From: Bacteroides stercorirosoris
GTDB taxonomy: Bacteria; Bacteroidota; Bacteroidia; Bacteroidales; Bacteroidaceae
Length of the DNA stretch: 64,000 nt
Reading direction: 5' to 3'
Assembly: GCF_900142015.1 (NCBI RefSeq)
Contig: NZ_FQZN01000003.1
Location: forward strand, 186,001-250,000
Shown here: positions 25,880-35,228 of the stretch, piece by piece
Layout of the letters: the number at the start of each line of letters is the position of its first letter
How positions within the stretch are numbered: position 1 is the stretch's first letter
Made by a program: the position numbers and the translations under genes
The notes under the pieces: model-generated
Told to the model about the DNA's origin: nothing
Databases searched by the model: none
What the model saw: only the letters and a program-made list of their open reading frames with translations

Positions 25880-28309
25880 TTAAGGCCAGTGCCCGAGGTA
25901 GTTGTCGGGGTTGGCGTAGTCGGCGGGGGTGGTGCCGGAGCCGGGGGAGTAGGCGTAGTGGACGGCGGACCAGGCGGGGGTGGGGGAACCCCATTTGGTG
26001 TACTTGTCGGTGGCGGCGGCGAATTCCTCGGCGGATATGGCGGGGAGGAAGAGGACGGGGGAGGGGGATTGCATGTTGAAAGTAGTGGAGTTACCACAGG
26101 TGGGCAGGGTGGTGCCGGTGAGGAGGATGACTTTAGTAAGGGCGGTGCAATTTTTGAATGCCGCGTTTTCTATGCTCGTCAGCTTTTCCGGCAGGCTGAT
26201 GCTTGTCAGGGCGGTGCAACCGTTGAATGTCCAGCTTCCTATGCTCGCCACCCCTTTCGGCAGGCTGATGCTTGTCAGGGCTGCGCAACCGTAGAATGCC
26301 GAGTTTCCTATGCTCGTCACCCCTTCCGGCAGGCTGATGCTTGTCAGGACTTTGCAACCGTTGAATGCCGCGTTTCCTATGCTCGTCAGCTTTTCCGGCA
26401 GGCTGATGCTTGTCAGGGCGATGCAACCGTTGAATGCCGAGTTTCCTATGCTCGTCACCCCTTCCGGCAGGCTGATGCTTGTTAGGGCTGCGCAACCGTC
26501 GAATGTCTGTTCTTCTATCTTCGTCACCTTTTCCGGCAGGCTGATGCTTGTCAGGGCTTTGCAACCGTGGAATGCCGAGCTTCCTATGCTCGTCAGCTTT
26601 TCCGGCAGGCTGATGCTTGTCAGGGCCGCGCAACTGCTGAATGCTTCTCTTCCTATGCTCGTCACCCCTTTGGGCAGGCTGATGCTTGTCAGGGCTGCAC
26701 AAAGGCAGAATGTCCGTTCTCCTATGCTCGTCAGTTCTTTGGGCAGGCTGATGCTTGTCAGGGCTGCGCAACCGTAGAATGCATCTATTCCTATGCTCTT
26801 CACCCCTTCCGGCAGGCTGATGCTTGTCAGGGCTGCGCAATAGCCGAATGCCCAGCTTCCTATGCTTGTCACCCCTTCCGGCAGGCTGATGCTTGTCAGG
26901 GCTGCACAACCGCTGAATGCCGAGTTTCCTATGCTTGTCACTCCTTCCGGCAGGCTGATGCTTGTCAGGGCTGCGCAACCTCGGAATGCATAGTTTTCTA
27001 TGCGCGTCATCCCTTTCGGCAGTGTAATGACCTTTAAATTAGCCATGTTCTTAGCAAATTCCTCCGGCAATGCCGTCGTCCCGCTCAGCGTAGCGTTTAT
27101 ATACAGTTCGCTGAACTTGTCCATACTTTTACTTAGCGTTTTGAGGTCTTCCCCGTCTATCTGTCCCGTTATCATCAGCTTGTTATCTGTCCCAGACAGG
27201 TTGGTGGGCAATGTCAGGCTTCCTGCGGTGGAAGGAACCACTGTCACTTCACCGTCTGTCGTCGGCGGCTCTCCCGTAGTCACCTCGCTGTCCCATCCGG
27301 TGGATGAAACGTTCAAGGCGTTGACGGCGGTCTTATCCACCTGCAACTTCAGGTTGAGGCAGTTTCCGGCGGTGGGGGTCACGTTTCCGGTCGGGGTGTA
27401 ATAGTAGATACCGCTGCCGATGCTTATCTTTATCATCCGTCCCGAAGAAGGGAATACCTGTCTCGGCAGCAGCAGGGCATAGTGCTTCAGCGAGGTATCG
27501 CCGTTCTTCAGCAGGGTGATGTCCTTGGTAGTGGGTGAGGAGGTGGCGGTGGCATCTTCTGCCTGGCACGCTACGGGCTGTAGGCTGGTGGCATCGGTGG
27601 TGTAGCAGCCGTATGCGCCCAGTATGCTGACGGTGGCTGTCTTCACGTCGTCTTCCGTCATGCCCTTACCTGCCGTCAGCTCCACGCATAGCTGCGCCAT
27701 GCTGTGGCTCAGTTCGGCACTGAGGGCGGTGTTTTGGGCGGGGATGTCGGCGGCTTGGTAGTGCAGCAGGTCGCAGCAGCGCCACAGGTTGGCGAAGTTG
27801 GTGCACTTCGTGTAGTTCCACATCTTCGCTTTCATGTCGCTGCCGGGAAGTGCGTCGTAAGAATCGGGCAGGTGATACACCTTTCCATCCGCCTCGGGTC
27901 CCCACAGGATGCTGACGGTGTTTCCGGTGCTTCTCTGCCAGTAGGCCGCTTTCGTAGAGTATTGTGGCTCCCATCCGCCGGTGCTGTTGCGGCTGTACAC
28001 TCCCTTGCTTGCCTGTGTGCCGCTTCCGGTGGCCTGCACGTACACGTTCAGCAGGTCTCCGGAGGCAAACTCCCACCCGCTCATGGTGGTGATGGCCGAC
28101 GATGCCCTCGTCGGCGCCTTGCCGCCACGCTCCATGCTGACGGTGCCCAGCCGCAGGGCGATGCCCGTACCCGTGGGGCGGTCGTCGTCGAGGGTCTGGG
28201 GCGTGCAGCTGTGCAGCAACAGCCATAGGCATATCATCACGCCCGCTGTGGCGGTTATGGCCAGTGCCAGGCGCAGGTTGCTTCCGAAGTTATTGTCGGT
28301 CATTCTCAT
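25880..28309 (-). CDS. Fimbrillin-like lipoprotein with 13 near-identical leucine-rich repeats
   Basis: An 809-aa surface protein. A membrane/lipoprotein signal (LALAITATAGVMICLWLLLHSC) precedes a fimbrillin-like region (GIALRLGTVSMERGGKAPTRASSA...AELSHSMAQLCVELTAG). A linker follows, and then 13 BspA-type repeats of exactly 23 residues with the pattern LTSISLPEGVTSIGNSAFxG, finished by CAA. The tail reads PADYANPDNYLGHWP, matching the other LRR protein. BspA-like LRRs bind host matrix proteins or other bacteria in oral and gut species. The repeats are highly alike in DNA as well as protein, so recombination could change their number. The start could be the ATG at 28309 or 28303. Confidence 0.85.
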   Translation of the reverse strand: MRMTDNNFGSNLRLALAITATAGVMICLWLLLHSCTPQTLDDDRPTGTGIALRLGTVSMERGGKAPTRASSAITTMSGWEFASGDLLNVYVQATGSGTQASKGVYSRNSTGGWEPQYSTKAAYWQRSTGNTVSILWGPEADGKVYHLPDSYDALPGSDMKAKMWNYTKCTNFANLWRCCDLLHYQAADIPAQNTALSAELSHSMAQLCVELTAGKGMTEDDVKTATVSILGAYGCYTTDATSLQPVACQAEDATATSSPTTKDITLLKNGDTSLKHYALLLPRQVFPSSGRMIKISIGSGIYYYTPTGNVTPTAGNCLNLKLQVDKTAVNALNVSSTGWDSEVTTGEPPTTDGEVTVVPSTAGSLTLPTNLSGTDNKLMITGQIDGEDLKTLSKSMDKFSELYINATLSGTTALPEEFAKNMANLKVITLPKGMTRIENYAFRGCAALTSISLPEGVTSIGNSAFSGCAALTSISLPEGVTSIGSWAFGYCAALTSISLPEGVKSIGIDAFYGCAALTSISLPKELTSIGERTFCLCAALTSISLPKGVTSIGREAFSSCAALTSISLPEKLTSIGSSAFHGCKALTSISLPEKVTKIEEQTFDGCAALTSISLPEGVTSIGNSAFNGCIALTSISLPEKLTSIGNAAFNGCKVLTSISLPEGVTSIGNSAFYGCAALTSISLPKGVASIGSWTFNGCTALTSISLPEKLTSIENAAFKNCTALTKVILLTGTTLPTCGNSTTFNMQSPSPVLFLPAISAEEFAAATDKYTKWGSPTPAWSAVHYAYSPGSGTTPADYANPDNYLGHWP
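26130..27050. repeat. 69-bp tandem repeats encoding LRRs
   Basis: The LRR section of the gene is built from 13 consecutive 69-bp units. Blocks such as caggctgatgcttgtcaggg and cctatgctcgtcacccc recur in most units with few changes. The high identity suggests recent duplication or gene conversion. Confidence 0.85.
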
Positions 28310-28344
28310 AATGGTGGTCGGGGGGGGATGAAGGGGTTAGTGTA

Positions 28345-29409
28345 TTAGGGTTTGGGGGTGGTGCCGGGGAAATCCATACCTGCGTTGCCGCTCTTGTCGG
28401 TTTTCGTCCATTGTGCAATGGTGAGGCCGCTCAGTGTGACGCTTCCACGATTCAGCTTCAGCGCGTAGTTGTAGCTGGTGTTGGCTGTGCAGGTGAGGGC
28501 TGACTCCAGCTTGTAGGTATAGGTGGTGCTGCCGCTGGTGTCGTCGCTGGTGGTGAAGCGGATGAAGGCGCTACCGTTGGCAAACGCCTGTCCCGGGAAG
28601 ACGATGGCGTACCAGGTGTTGGTGTCCTTGCTATCATTGTCCTTCGGTCTGTAAGGGGTGATGGCCTGTGTTCCGGCGGTTACTCCGTTTGTGGCGGTCA
28701 CTTTTCCTGCACTCAGGCTGAAAGTTCCGGTGGTGTACATTCCTTTGTTATTCAGTATTTCGGCTTTTGTGATGGTGGGCATGGCTTCACTGGCTGTATA
28801 TCCCGCACCCTTTTCCACGGTGAACGTAATCTGGCTCATGCAGTGGCTCAGCTCCAGGCTGATACCCTTGTTGGTGGCTTTGGAGTCTTTCTCGCCATAC
28901 ATGAAGTTGGCTTCATTCAGCTTCGCCAGGGTGGAGTTGTCGATGTTGCTGCCGGTGGTGGGCAGGGTGAAGCTGTGGGTATAAGTATAAGAAGCGTCGT
29001 CGGCTTTCTTGGGGAAGTTCGTCTGTGCGGGGTAGTAGGCGTAGAAGCTGTGCATATCACTGGTGTTCTGCCAGTAGAAGGCTTCGTCTGCGGGAAGTCC
29101 GGTGTCGTAAGTATAGGTAAGGGTGTTGCGGTAGGTGGCACCTTCAACGTCGATGGCTACCGGGGTGTCTCCCGTCTTGGCTTTGGTCACGGCGGTCAGG
29201 CTGATCTCGTCGCCCGACGTGAAGGTGGAAGCGCTTCCTCCGTTAGATACAGAGGCACGTGTGTTAGTGCCGGGCTGTCCGATGCTCAGGTTGAGGTCGA
29301 TAGGCTTGTTGAGGTCTACCGTTTCCAGGTTGTCGTCGTTGCTGCATGCGGTGATTGCCGCGGTGGCTGTCATCATCGTCAGTGCGATGAATAGGTTTCT
29401 TGTTCTCAT
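28345..29409 (-). CDS. Fimbrillin-family lipoprotein
   Basis: A 354-aa lipoprotein (MRTRNLFIALTMMTATAAITAC, lipobox ITAC). It opens the mature part with NDDNLETVDLNKPIDLNLSIGQPGTNTRASV, the start typical of Mfa-like fimbrillins, and shows AFYWQNTSDMHSFYAYYP and ISLELSHCMSQITFTVEKG, the domain-1 core. The end, TLSGLTIAQWTKTDKSGNAGMDF, is a typical domain-2 terminus. It is the first gene of the minus-strand cluster and may be the main structural subunit of the fibre (inference). There is a gap of only 35 bp to the LRR gene downstream, so the two are probably co-transcribed. Confidence 0.85.
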   Translation of the reverse strand: MRTRNLFIALTMMTATAAITACSNDDNLETVDLNKPIDLNLSIGQPGTNTRASVSNGGSASTFTSGDEISLTAVTKAKTGDTPVAIDVEGATYRNTLTYTYDTGLPADEAFYWQNTSDMHSFYAYYPAQTNFPKKADDASYTYTHSFTLPTTGSNIDNSTLAKLNEANFMYGEKDSKATNKGISLELSHCMSQITFTVEKGAGYTASEAMPTITKAEILNNKGMYTTGTFSLSAGKVTATNGVTAGTQAITPYRPKDNDSKDTNTWYAIVFPGQAFANGSAFIRFTTSDDTSGSTTYTYKLESALTCTANTSYNYALKLNRGSVTLSGLTIAQWTKTDKSGNAGMDFPGTTPKP

Positions 29410-29819
29410 GTCTTTACTCGTTTTTATTAATAGGGTGAATACTTGTAGTAATGAAATATGCGGCGAAGTTCATAAGAACTGCGCAGATGGGCAAGAAATA
29501 CACCCTACCTCCTGTCCGGATTTGTCGCCTTGGTGTCCGAATTTGTCGCCACCCCGCTCAGAAGGGCTTCTGGGAGGGGGGAGGGGAGAGGAAAATAATT
29601 GGTGAATCACAGAGAATACGGAGGGCATGGAGAGGGCGGATGAATGATTTACTCCCTCTCTTTGTCCAATTCACCGCCCTTGTGCCCTCTGTGTCCTCTG
29701 TGGTGAACCCTTCTTGAGATTACAGTTTAGAGAAGTTTATCTCCAAATAACGAGGTGCGAAGTGAGGATTGGGAGGAAATTATACCTGTACGTGAATAAG
29801 CTAATACAAAAAACTTTCG
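29410..29819. other. Intergenic stretch with a CACAGAG-type inverted repeat
   Basis: No convincing gene is seen. A large imperfect inverted repeat occupies 29601-29706. The left arm contains tcacagagaatacggagggc, and the right arm contains gccctctgtgtcctctgtgg. A related pair lies at 57527-57603. The stretch also carries the presumed promoter regions of the two divergent genes. Confidence 0.5.
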
Positions 29820-29827
29820 TACTTTTG
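29820..29827 (+). promoter_or_regulatory. -7 promoter box of the DUF1703 gene
   Basis: TACTTTTG matches TAnnTTTG and overlaps a possible GTG start at 29827. The true start is therefore more likely the ATG at 29848 downstream. Confidence 0.5.
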
Positions 29828-29847
29828 TGGGTGTAACAAAGACAGTG

Positions 29848-31575
29848 ATGAATATGAACAATCAAGTAAGTATAACTATCCCTTATGCGGTGGCGGATTT
29901 TGCTGAAATGCGCAACCGCGGGTTCTATTATGTCGATAAGACAGACTATATCCCCCGTCTGGAGCTTTACAAAGCTCCCGTTTTTCTGCGTCCCCGCCGT
30001 TTCGGCAAGAGCCTTCTGGTGTCTACCCTGGCACATTATTATGACCGCACCTTGGCGGGAAAGTTTGAGGGACTCTTCGGCGGAACGTATGTAGGTAGCC
30101 ACCCCACACCGGAGCATAACCAATATATGGTGATTCGCTACGACTTCTCGAAGATGGTGATGGCGGACGACATGGAAGGGCTGGAGAAGAACTTCAACGA
30201 CCTGAACTGTGGTCCTGTGAAAATCATGGTGACACATAATCGCGACCTCTTCGGTGACTTTCAGTTCACCACTCTCGGCAATGCCTCAAAGATGCTGGAA
30301 GAAGCCCTGAACTATGCCCGTGAGCACGACCTGCCAAAGGTGTACGTCCTGATTGACGAATATGACAACTTCACCAACCAACTACTGACTTCTTACAACG
30401 ATCCGCTCTACGAGAAAGTCACCACCAAAGACAGCTTCCTGCGCACCTTCTTCAAGATAATCAAAGCCGGTATCGGCGAAGGCAGCGTCCGCACCTGTTT
30501 CTGTACCGGCGTGCTGCCCGCGACGATGGACGACCTGACCAGCGGTTACAACATTGCCGAAATACTGACACTGGAAAATGACTTCATCAACATGCTGGGC
30601 TTCACCTACGCCGAAACGGAAGTGTACCTGCGCTATGTACTCGATAAATACACCGGAAGCCAGGAACGTTACGATGAAATCTGGCAGCTCATTGTGAACA
30701 ACTACGACGGTTACCGCTTCAGCCCCCGTGGCGAGAAGCTCTTCAACGCAACGATACTGACCTATTTCCTGAAGAAATTCGCAGTCAATAACGGTGAAGT
30801 GCCCGAAGAACTGATTGACGAGAACCTGCGCACCGATGTCGGTTGGCTGCGTCGGCTCACCCTTTCGCTTGAGAACTCGAAGGAAATGCTGGACGCCCTT
30901 GTCATCAACGACGGGCTATACTACAACGTTGCCGACCTCTCCAGCAAGTTCAACAAGCAGAAGTTCTTCGACAAGAACTTCTATCCCGTCAGCCTTTTCT
31001 ACTTGGGCATGACCACCCTGCAGAATGCCTACCGCATGACGTTGCCCAACCTGACCATGCGCAGCATCTATATGGATTATTACAACGTGTTGAACCGTAT
31101 CGACGGCGGCGCTATGCGCTACGCACCCGTCTACGAACGTTTCACGGAAGAACGACGGTTCGAATCGCTCGTGCAGAATTACTTCGAGCAATACCTTGGT
31201 CAGTTCCCCGCACAGGTGTTCGATAAGATTAATGAGAACTTCATCCGTTGCTCTTTCTTCGAACTGGTATCACGCTATCTGAGTATGTGTTACACCTTCG
31301 CCATCGAGCAGAACAACTCCGAAGGTCGTGCCGACTTTGAGATGACGGGTATACCGGGCACGGACTATTATACGGACGACCGTCTGGTGGAGTTCAAATA
31401 CTTCAAGGCAAAGGATGCGGAAAAGGTGCTGGCGCTGGATGCCCCTTTGGCTGACCATGTAGATCAGGTGCATCGCTATGCGGACGATACACTGAGGCGT
31501 TTTCCGAACTATCATGTACGTACCTATGTGGTCTATATCTGTGCCAATCGAGGATGGAAATGCTGGGAGGTGTGA
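29848..31575 (+). CDS. AAA-ATPase / PD-(D/E)XK nuclease-like protein (DUF1703 family)
   Basis: A 575-aa protein of a family that occurs in many copies in Bacteroides. The N-terminal ATPase-like domain starts with the typical IPYAVADFAEMRNRGFYYVDKTDYI and has a P-loop variant FLRPRRFGKSLLVSTL. VYVLIDEYDNFTNQLL is the Walker-B-like segment. The C-terminal part has GRADFEMTGI and LVEFKYFKAK, the D...ExK pattern of a PD-(D/E)XK nuclease fold. The biological role of the family is not established; a defence or mobile-element link has been suggested by fold only. It is a single gene, divergent from the fibre cluster. Confidence 0.88.
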   Translation: MNMNNQVSITIPYAVADFAEMRNRGFYYVDKTDYIPRLELYKAPVFLRPRRFGKSLLVSTLAHYYDRTLAGKFEGLFGGTYVGSHPTPEHNQYMVIRYDFSKMVMADDMEGLEKNFNDLNCGPVKIMVTHNRDLFGDFQFTTLGNASKMLEEALNYAREHDLPKVYVLIDEYDNFTNQLLTSYNDPLYEKVTTKDSFLRTFFKIIKAGIGEGSVRTCFCTGVLPATMDDLTSGYNIAEILTLENDFINMLGFTYAETEVYLRYVLDKYTGSQERYDEIWQLIVNNYDGYRFSPRGEKLFNATILTYFLKKFAVNNGEVPEELIDENLRTDVGWLRRLTLSLENSKEMLDALVINDGLYYNVADLSSKFNKQKFFDKNFYPVSLFYLGMTTLQNAYRMTLPNLTMRSIYMDYYNVLNRIDGGAMRYAPVYERFTEERRFESLVQNYFEQYLGQFPAQVFDKINENFIRCSFFELVSRYLSMCYTFAIEQNNSEGRADFEMTGIPGTDYYTDDRLVEFKYFKAKDAEKVLALDAPLADHVDQVHRYADDTLRRFPNYHVRTYVVYICANRGWKCWEV

Positions 31576-31582
31576 GGGTTAT

Positions 31583-33394
31583 TTAATCCTCCTCTTCCTG
31601 TTCTTCCTCCTCCGTGTCTATCGTCTCGCGATACTGTGCCGGTGTCATTTTATATATCTTCTCGAATGCATCGTAGTAAACGCTGCGGCTCTGAAATCCG
31701 GCCATGTCGGCTATGGCCTCTATGGAGTAGAGCCTCTTCTGTTTAAGCAGAGACACGGAGTAACCTACGCGCAGTTTGTTGAGGTAATTATTCCAGCTGG
31801 TGCCGGTGTTCTCTCTGATGAAGCGGCTGACATCGTTCTTTTTCAGTCCGCTAAGCTTCTGTAAATCTTCACGTTTCAGCTGACGCAGGAAAGCCTTTGT
31901 TTCCAACAGTTCGATTTCCATTTGCATGAAGCGGCGGCGACTTTTCTCACTGACGTCGGCTGAGGGGATATAGCCGATAGGCGATTCCTCGTCTTTCTCT
32001 TCCTCGTCCTCCTGCACATCCTCTTCTCCCTCGTCAACCTCTTCTCTTCCCCCCTTGTCAACTTTTACTTCCGCATACATCTTTCTCAACTCCTCCCTCT
32101 GTGCCAGCAACTCATCTATCTGCCGGGCGGCTATGCGGTTGCGCTGACGGGTTTGCCGCAGATTCATTTGCCGTTCTCTGAGTATAATAATCAGCAGGAC
32201 TATGACAAGGCAGGCAATGGCGATACTGACACGCAGGAGGAGGGCGGTGCTGCGTTCTTTCTGCAACTGCATATCCTTTTCGTAGGTCTGGTAGATGACT
32301 GCGAATTCGTGTGCCCGGCTCTGTTTTTCGCGGGCATATATGCTGTCGGTCAGCACGGTGATGCGTCGTTGGTAGGCATCGGCAAGTGCGGGTTGCTTCA
32401 GCCCACGGTAAATTCGGGCGTAACGGTCCAGAAGTACCAGATAGCCGTAACTGATGCTGTCTCCATCGGTAAATACTCCCTGCCAGGTGTTGTTGCGTTC
32501 CAGGGCTTCCTTATATTGCCCGGACTTCAAAAGGTAGGGGGTGATTTCGGCATTGCCCGGAAACGCCTGCGAGAAGTGGGTGGAGCGGTAACGGGCGTAT
32601 GCATCGGCTGCCTTTTGCGCTTGCCCCGCTTCCTGATAGAAGCAGGCCAGCTTGGAGTAGAGGTAGCCATATTGCTGGTCGATATACCCCGCCGGAGGGC
32701 CAGGCATTTCGCTCATGCGGCGGATGACGTCGGCGCGCGCTTCGGATGTGCTGATGGCGTCGTCGTTTTGCTTCCGGTCCTCGTAGAAGGAGGACAAATC
32801 ACCGTAGAAAGTGGACAGCAGGGCCAGTTCGCGCACGTTGTCGCTGCCCTTCAGCAGGTTGATGGAACGGAGCATATACTCCAGCGCCTGGTCGGGGTTC
32901 TTCATGCCCTGGTATATCCGTCCGATGGTGAAGAGAAGTTCGCTCTCGGCACTTCTTTGCTTCAGCTCTTGGGCGAGGGAGATGGCTTCGGTGGAGATAC
33001 TGATACCTTCTTCGTATCGGTTCAGGCGGTCGAGGGTGGAAGACAATTGTGAGAGCAGACGCAGCCGGCGTGCAGGTACCAGTCGCACGGAGTCGCTCTG
33101 CAAGGCACGCCGCAGGCAACGTTCTTTAAGGACGTACATGGCCTGGCTTTCGTACACCATGCTGCGCAGGATGTCGATGTGGAACGCAGGCATGGAGGGG
33201 AGGCGGCGTTTTTCGGCCTCGTCGAGCAGGTGGAGGGCACTGTCGGGCGCAGATATGTATATGCTTCGGATGTATTTTTCTGTCAGCAGACTGTCCGGAA
33301 CGGTGCTTGCTCCGGAAGCCAGGGCAGGCGTAAAAGCCGGTAAAATGCACGCCAATACGAGGATGGAGGTGCGGAAATAGTAGGTGATTTGCAT
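31583..33394 (-). CDS. TPR-containing membrane regulator with AraC-type DNA-binding domain
   Basis: A 603-aa protein. A signal sequence (ILVLACILPAFTPALASGAS) is followed by a periplasmic region of TPR-like helices (residues about 30-360; RSAESELLFTIGRIYQGMKNPDQALEYMLRSI). A transmembrane helix comes next (SIAIACLVIVLLIIIL), then a coiled and acidic stretch (DEGEEDVQEDEEEKDEES). The C-terminal AraC/HTH_18 domain includes YSIEAIADMAGFQSRSVYYDAFEKIYKMTPAQYR. This layout senses in the periplasm and binds DNA in the cytoplasm without phosphorelay. It is near the fibre cluster, but convergent with the DUF1703 gene in between; control of the fibre genes is only a guess. The acidic stretch is encoded partly by GTTGACAAGG-like repeats. 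Confidence 0.85.
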   Translation of the reverse strand: MQITYYFRTSILVLACILPAFTPALASGASTVPDSLLTEKYIRSIYISAPDSALHLLDEAEKRRLPSMPAFHIDILRSMVYESQAMYVLKERCLRRALQSDSVRLVPARRLRLLSQLSSTLDRLNRYEEGISISTEAISLAQELKQRSAESELLFTIGRIYQGMKNPDQALEYMLRSINLLKGSDNVRELALLSTFYGDLSSFYEDRKQNDDAISTSEARADVIRRMSEMPGPPAGYIDQQYGYLYSKLACFYQEAGQAQKAADAYARYRSTHFSQAFPGNAEITPYLLKSGQYKEALERNNTWQGVFTDGDSISYGYLVLLDRYARIYRGLKQPALADAYQRRITVLTDSIYAREKQSRAHEFAVIYQTYEKDMQLQKERSTALLLRVSIAIACLVIVLLIIILRERQMNLRQTRQRNRIAARQIDELLAQREELRKMYAEVKVDKGGREEVDEGEEDVQEDEEEKDEESPIGYIPSADVSEKSRRRFMQMEIELLETKAFLRQLKREDLQKLSGLKKNDVSRFIRENTGTSWNNYLNKLRVGYSVSLLKQKRLYSIEAIADMAGFQSRSVYYDAFEKIYKMTPAQYRETIDTEEEEQEEED

Positions 33395-33479
33395 ATTATT
33401 TTGGCATTTGTCGCGGTAAAGGTAGGCATTTATCGGGTAATATTTGCTTGCATTCCTTTATAATCTACCCGGAATAATG

Positions 33480-33487
33480 TACATTTG
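33480..33487 (+). promoter_or_regulatory. -7 promoter box of the M23 peptidase gene
   Basis: TACATTTG matches TAnnTTTG, 25 bp before the ATG at 33513. This also argues against upstream in-frame starts at 33444 and 33477. Confidence 0.5.
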
Positions 33488-33512
33488 CCCGACAAATTGT
33501 TTATTGACCTAT

Positions 33513-35177
33513 ATGAAACATTCTATATTATCCCTTATACTGTTTGCATGGGGAGTGCAGGCCTATCCGCAAGCGGGTGGGGATGTGCAATCTCAGGCAA
33601 CGTTCACTCCTCCTTTCGATTTCCCTATTGTGTTCTCCGGTAATTTCGGTGAAATACGTGCCAATCATTTCCACGGCGGACTCGACTTCAAGACGGGCGG
33701 CACCATCGGTAAACCCGTGCGGGCGCTGGCCGACGGATACATTTCGCGTATCCGTGTCACTCATGGTTCGGGCTATGTGCTCGATGTGGCATATAATAAC
33801 GGGTATAAAACAATCAACCGCCACCTCAGCGCTTTTGTGGGCGACATAGCCCGCCGGGTAGAAGATTTGCAGTACGAAAAGGAGACATGGGAAGTAGAGA
33901 TTATCCCCGAACCGGGCGAATATATCGTCAAGGCCGGGCAGGTTATCGCTCTGAGCGGTAATACCGGATATTCCTTTGGCCCTCACCTGCATCTTGATGT
34001 GTTTGAGGCAGATACGGATGACTACGTGGACCCTCTGCCCTTCTTCAAGAAGAAAGTGAAGGACAACACCGCCCCGCGTGCCGAAGGCATCATGCTGTTT
34101 CCGCAACCCGGCAAGGGAATGGTGGACGGAACCCAGAAGCGTCAGGCTTTTCCTCTTAGCCCTAAACAGCCGATCACTGCCTGGGGACTGATAGGAGCGG
34201 GCATCCGTGCATACGACTATATGGATGGTGTGCACAACCGTTACGGTGTGCACACGGTTATCCTGGAAGTGGACAGCGTGGAAGTGTTCCGCAGTGTGGT
34301 GGATCGCTTCTCGGAGAACGAGAACCGCATGATTAACTCGTGGACATACGGGCAATATATGAAATCGTTCATCGAACCGGGAAATACATTGCGGATGTTG
34401 CATGCTTCAAATGATAACCGGGGACTGATTGATATCAACGAAGAGCGTCCGTACCGCTTTGTCTACACCTTGAAGGATGCCCTGGGAAACACTTCGAAAG
34501 TACGCTTCACCGTGCATGGAAAGCGGGCGGAGATAGCTCCTGTGGAACATCGGGAGAAGTACATCTTCCGCTGGGATAAGGTGAACTATCTGCAGGAACC
34601 CGGTCTGTCGCTGGTGATTCCTCGCGGGATGCTGTATGACGACGCGTACCTGAATTATGTCGTGCGTGCAGATAGCGGGGACGTTGCCTTTACTTATCAG
34701 TTGAATGACACACGCATCCCTTTACATGGCCGTTGCGAGTTGAGCATCGGCTTGCGTCGCCGCCCTCTGGAAGATAGGTCGAAATACTATGTGGCAGGCG
34801 TGAACTCCCGGGGCGGGAAGTATAGCATAGGTGGCAAGTACGAGGACGGTTTCATGAAGACGACCATCCGGGAGTTGGGTACGTATACCGTTGCTATCGA
34901 TACCGTGCCTCCTGAAATCACTCCGCTGAACCCGCAACAGTGGGGACGCACGGGACGCATTACGTTCAAGGCGAAGGATAAAGAAACCGGCATAAGCAGT
35001 TATCGCGGCACCATCGACGGGAAGTATGCCTTGTTTGGCAAACCTAATTCCATCAGTGGGAACCTGGTCTATGAGATTGACCCTAAACGGGTGGAACGGG
35101 GTAAGCATGTGGTGGAAATCACCGTGACGGATGGTTGCGGCAACCGGGCAACAGAACAGTTTACGTTCGTCTGGTAA
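33513..35177 (+). CDS. Exported M23-family metallopeptidase
   Basis: A 554-aa protein. A signal peptide (MKHSILSLILFAWGVQAYPQA) precedes a zinc peptidase domain of the lysostaphin/LytM type. It contains ANHFHGGLDFKTGGTIGKPVRALADG, with the first zinc His and Asp, and GPHLHLDVFE, the HxH motif. The catalytic core runs to about residue 190 and is followed by about 350 residues of beta-rich domains that this large Bacteroidota subgroup carries. It should cut peptidoglycan cross-links in the periplasm, or act as a wall-remodelling factor. All zinc ligands seem present, so it is probably active. Confidence 0.9.
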   Translation: MKHSILSLILFAWGVQAYPQAGGDVQSQATFTPPFDFPIVFSGNFGEIRANHFHGGLDFKTGGTIGKPVRALADGYISRIRVTHGSGYVLDVAYNNGYKTINRHLSAFVGDIARRVEDLQYEKETWEVEIIPEPGEYIVKAGQVIALSGNTGYSFGPHLHLDVFEADTDDYVDPLPFFKKKVKDNTAPRAEGIMLFPQPGKGMVDGTQKRQAFPLSPKQPITAWGLIGAGIRAYDYMDGVHNRYGVHTVILEVDSVEVFRSVVDRFSENENRMINSWTYGQYMKSFIEPGNTLRMLHASNDNRGLIDINEERPYRFVYTLKDALGNTSKVRFTVHGKRAEIAPVEHREKYIFRWDKVNYLQEPGLSLVIPRGMLYDDAYLNYVVRADSGDVAFTYQLNDTRIPLHGRCELSIGLRRRPLEDRSKYYVAGVNSRGGKYSIGGKYEDGFMKTTIRELGTYTVAIDTVPPEITPLNPQQWGRTGRITFKAKDKETGISSYRGTIDGKYALFGKPNSISGNLVYEIDPKRVERGKHVVEITVTDGCGNRATEQFTFVW

Positions 35178-35228
35178 ACAAGTCTGTATATATGTGACAC
35201 ATGAATTAATAATTTAAATAGCTAAAGT

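Noticed and set aside
26133..26978. Open reading of 281 codons with repeats of the type PDKHQPAGRGDEHRK
   Set aside because: It is an alternative frame of the 69-bp LRR repeats; its regularity comes from the real gene on the same strand.
29451..29717. Small plus-strand reading frame upstream of the DUF1703 gene
   Set aside because: It runs through the CACAGAG inverted repeat, has no promoter or recognisable protein features, and is not closely linked to the gene.
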